DNA from: JAAYJT01 sp037446395
GTDB taxonomy: Bacteria > Bacteroidota > Bacteroidia > Bacteroidales > JAAYJT01
Assembly: GCA_037446395.1 (NCBI GenBank)
Contig: JBBIIP010000012.1
Location: 15,241-79,240 of the forward strand
DNA length: 64,000 nucleotides
Direction of reading: 5' to 3'
Shown: piece after piece, positions 61,798 through 64,000 of the stretch
Position numbering within the stretch: the first letter of the stretch is position 1
Layout: every line of letters begins with the position of its first letter
The notes under the pieces: generated by a model
Databases searched by the model: none
Told to the model about the DNA's origin: nothing
What the model saw: the letters and a program-made list of their open reading frames with translations, nothing else
Made by a program: the position numbers and the translations under genes

Positions 61798-64000
61798 TTA
61801 TTTTGGGCTGAATATTGCATGGTATTTTGCTTGGCTCTGTACTTTTTCTTTGGTCCATAGCTCATTGCGATATTCGTTTCTTACAAAAAGTGGGGTTTGG
61901 TCGAGGTAATGCCTGCTTGCAGGTATACCTGAGATTCCTGTGGGAATTACCACTTGCGACTCTGTCCAATCGGACAGGCTATAGATGTGGCGTTGCGAGG
62001 CTCCATGCACCGATTTAAAAGGATTGCGGAAACTGTAGGCAAGTGGGTTCACCGTATGGTAACTGCCTCCAATTGGATATGGGCCTTTATTTAGCCCTAA
62101 AATTTTGTCGAGCAATTTAACTGATCCCAACGGGTGCTCGATGGTGAGGGTGTGTACCTTGCCCCAGACCCAATCTTCGCTGTTATCTCCGTAGGTTTTG
62201 GTGAGCCAGTCGAGTGCCTCGCGAAAACTTTTTACCACCAGGCTTTCAAAGGTTTCTGTTTCGGGGGTATCCACATTGTCTACCCACAACGAAGCAGAAT
62301 GTTCAAGTACATGCTCAATAAGGTTTCTTACCATCATGCGCACGCCTATAAACTCTCTATACAAGTCGTCGCCCATCTCGTCGTGCATCAGGTTGCGCGA
62401 CAAATTAAGATACATCACTTCAAACACCGATGCTGCTTTGCTATCGGCGGTGAGTTGATAGTCCCAATTTTTCAGGTATTCGAGCGCCTCTTTTTCCTTA
62501 GGTGTGAGCGATTCGTCTTTCTGCAACGCCTCTAAGAATACCGGCAAATGCTTTTCTGCATGCTTCGACCGAAAATCGGCCAGCATAAGTTTGAAATCCT
62601 CCACATCAAATTTTTCTTTGGCAGCAAGCATTTCGCGTATGCGATCTATACGGCTGGGAAGATCGAACCAATGTCCGATATTATGAGGGTAGTTTTCGCC
62701 TACTGTTCGGTTGTTTGCCGAAGCTACGAACCCTTCGGGCGGGTTATAGGTAAACGGAAGCTGGTCGAAGGGTACAATACCGGTCCAGTCGAACCGATCG
62801 CTGTCGCCCGGGCTAATGAACATACCATTACCTTCTTTTCTTTGGGGCACTCCACCGGCAGTTTGTAATCCAATATTGCCATCAACATCGGCATAAACTA
62901 CATTTTGGCTCACTGCGATAAATGTGGAGAGGGCATCTCGAAATTCATTCCAATTACCTGCGCGGTTGAGCAAATAAATGGTGCGTAACTCGTTGCTGTA
63001 GTCATTACCTATCCAGCGCATGGATATGGCCTGGTCTTTTATTTTCTTAAAGTCGGAGATGATAGGTCCGCGCTGGGTGTAACGAATAGGGCGGGTAATG
63101 GTGTCGCCACCTTTAACTGCAATTTTTTCTTCTCGGATTAGCAGCAGCTTCCATTCATCGTTCACTTTATAGGTATTGGAAAGAGAGTCGATGGTTTCGA
63201 CATAAAAATCCATATCGTCCACATAAAGATTGGTCATTCCCCAGGCTATTTTTTCGTTATGCCCTGCGATAATCGCCGGTGCGCCCGGCAATGCTACCCC
63301 GCTTACCTTCAGGCGGCCTTCGATCTCCTGATGCATTGGGTACCATATACCGGGCGACCCAAAACCAAGATGCATATCATTCGAAAGCAATGGCATGCTC
63401 GTTTCGCTTCTTGCTCCCGAAACAGCCCAGTTATTGCTGGCGCTGAATACTTCCAGGTTGAATTTACGGAGCAGATCTGCTTTATCGAGCAAGGTGAACA
63501 TGTCCTTTAACTCAGAGATATTATTAGCGGGATGTACATAGGTAGATTGCCTGTTCATGGCAGGGAGAAGTTGTTTAAACCTCTCTCCATCAAGTTTTTG
63601 TGCCAGTTTATGCATCACCACTTCGGTGGCCCACGATCCAGTTAGGTCCCAGGCCATGTAGCCTATAAGGTTGACCGAGTGTTCCGGCAACCATGGCTCG
63701 GGTTTGTAGCCCAGCAAGGTGAATTCAGGCGGAAGCTTTTTTCCCTGTGTTTCGATATACTGGTTGACTCCGGCAGCAAAAGCCTCGAGACATTGAAGCA
63801 AAAGGGTATCGCTGCGTTCAAGCACCATTTGTGATTTTTCCGGAATGCGAAGCGCGCGTAGCAGGTGGTCGGCATCTATGGTAGTGGCGCCCAAGATTTC
63901 TGATAAGCGCCCCAGGGCTACTCTGCGGAGGAAATCCATTTGCCATAATCGGTCCTGCGCCATCAGATATCCGGTGGCCATATACAGATCGTGTTCGTTT
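61798..64000 (-). CDS. Penicillin-acylase-family Ntn hydrolase, N-terminus cut by window edge
   Basis: At least 733 residues of a penicillin/acyl-homoserine-lactone acylase family enzyme. The minus-strand frame continues past the edge: just before the first internal Met it reads NEHDLY, then MATGYLMAQDRLWQMDFLRR, the conserved alpha-chain start. The beta chain would begin at Ser in SNNWAVSG after autoproteolysis, and NDMHLGFGSPG follows. The family cleaves amide bonds of penicillins, N-acyl-homoserine lactones or other acyl amides; which one is not evident. No signal peptide is visible because the start is missing. Confidence 0.88.
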   Translation of the reverse strand, partial: NEHDLYMATGYLMAQDRLWQMDFLRRVALGRLSEILGATTIDADHLLRALRIPEKSQMVLERSDTLLLQCLEAFAAGVNQYIETQGKKLPPEFTLLGYKPEPWLPEHSVNLIGYMAWDLTGSWATEVVMHKLAQKLDGERFKQLLPAMNRQSTYVHPANNISELKDMFTLLDKADLLRKFNLEVFSASNNWAVSGARSETSMPLLSNDMHLGFGSPGIWYPMHQEIEGRLKVSGVALPGAPAIIAGHNEKIAWGMTNLYVDDMDFYVETIDSLSNTYKVNDEWKLLLIREEKIAVKGGDTITRPIRYTQRGPIISDFKKIKDQAISMRWIGNDYSNELRTIYLLNRAGNWNEFRDALSTFIAVSQNVVYADVDGNIGLQTAGGVPQRKEGNGMFISPGDSDRFDWTGIVPFDQLPFTYNPPEGFVASANNRTVGENYPHNIGHWFDLPSRIDRIREMLAAKEKFDVEDFKLMLADFRSKHAEKHLPVFLEALQKDESLTPKEKEALEYLKNWDYQLTADSKAASVFEVMYLNLSRNLMHDEMGDDLYREFIGVRMMVRNLIEHVLEHSASLWVDNVDTPETETFESLVVKSFREALDWLTKTYGDNSEDWVWGKVHTLTIEHPLGSVKLLDKILGLNKGPYPIGGSYHTVNPLAYSFRNPFKSVHGASQRHIYSLSDWTESQVVIPTGISGIPASRHYLDQTPLFVRNEYRNELWTKEKVQSQAKYHAIFSPK

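Overview
The window looks like core chromosome of a member of the Bacteroidota, probably an anaerobic or facultative Bacteroidia lineage; I cannot name a genus. The evidence is direct. More than ten genes carry the Bacteroidota -7 promoter box TAnnTTTG, and Shine-Dalgarno sequences are mostly absent. There is a secreted enzyme with a type IX secretion (T9SS) C-terminal domain, a bacterial serine palmitoyltransferase, a DAHP synthase-chorismate mutase fusion, GldE and LptC of the Bacteroidota type, a LytS/LytR pair and a full-looking menaquinone cluster. I see no phage, transposase, integron, CRISPR array or rRNA operon. Coding density is high and only one gap exceeds 300 bases.

Layout. 1-4219 (minus): asnS, rpoN, a PAP2-like membrane protein and the start of holB, which runs off the left edge. 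4481-12703 (plus): a sphingolipid pair (serine palmitoyltransferase plus a short-chain reductase), the DAHP synthase-chorismate mutase fusion, two large uncharacterised membrane proteins resembling GT-C glycosyltransferases, and tryptophanase. 12712-14538 (minus): rlmN and a flavin reductase. 14671-20245: an exported peptide-processing neighbourhood with an M49-like zinc peptidase lipoprotein, an S46 dipeptidyl peptidase of DPP7 type, and a convergent T9SS-exported enzyme that keeps the known catalytic and substrate-binding residues of Porphyromonas peptidylarginine deiminase. 20437-23468: elbB, an abasic-site SRAP protein, a LuxE-like acyl-protein synthetase and a small lipoprotein. 23566-26637 (plus): mrdA-rodA for cell elongation. 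26705-34300 (minus): coaX, an outer-membrane protein, a TPR protein, lptC, gldE and ppiD, an envelope-biogenesis run. 34436: tRNA-Phe. 34541-39137 (minus): ileS, a DksA-like regulator and lspA. 39477-41997 (plus): a LiaF-like sensor protein with a LytS/LytR two-component pair.

41970-55686 is one long minus-strand run: nhaC-type antiporter, TauE/SafE permease, secreted isoaspartyl peptidase/asparaginase, hflX, lnt, then menI-menF-menD-menB-menA and a single gene fusing menC to menE. menH is not in the cluster. 55867-64000 holds a Rieske-fold lipoprotein that has lost its cluster histidines, ahcY with a clear two-part promoter, an aldehyde:ferredoxin oxidoreductase-family tungsto/molybdo-enzyme followed by a metallo-beta-lactamase-fold hydrolase, a convergent tRNA-Ala whose terminator and 3' half lie inside the hydrolase ORF, a LEA-like lipoprotein and a penicillin-acylase-family gene cut by the right edge.

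No wholly new system stands out. The most unusual items are the PPAD-like deiminase beside exported peptidases, the MenC-MenE fusion, the altered metal sites in the Rieske-like and AOR-family proteins, the unknown GT-C-like pair, and the hydrolase/tRNA-Ala overlap.
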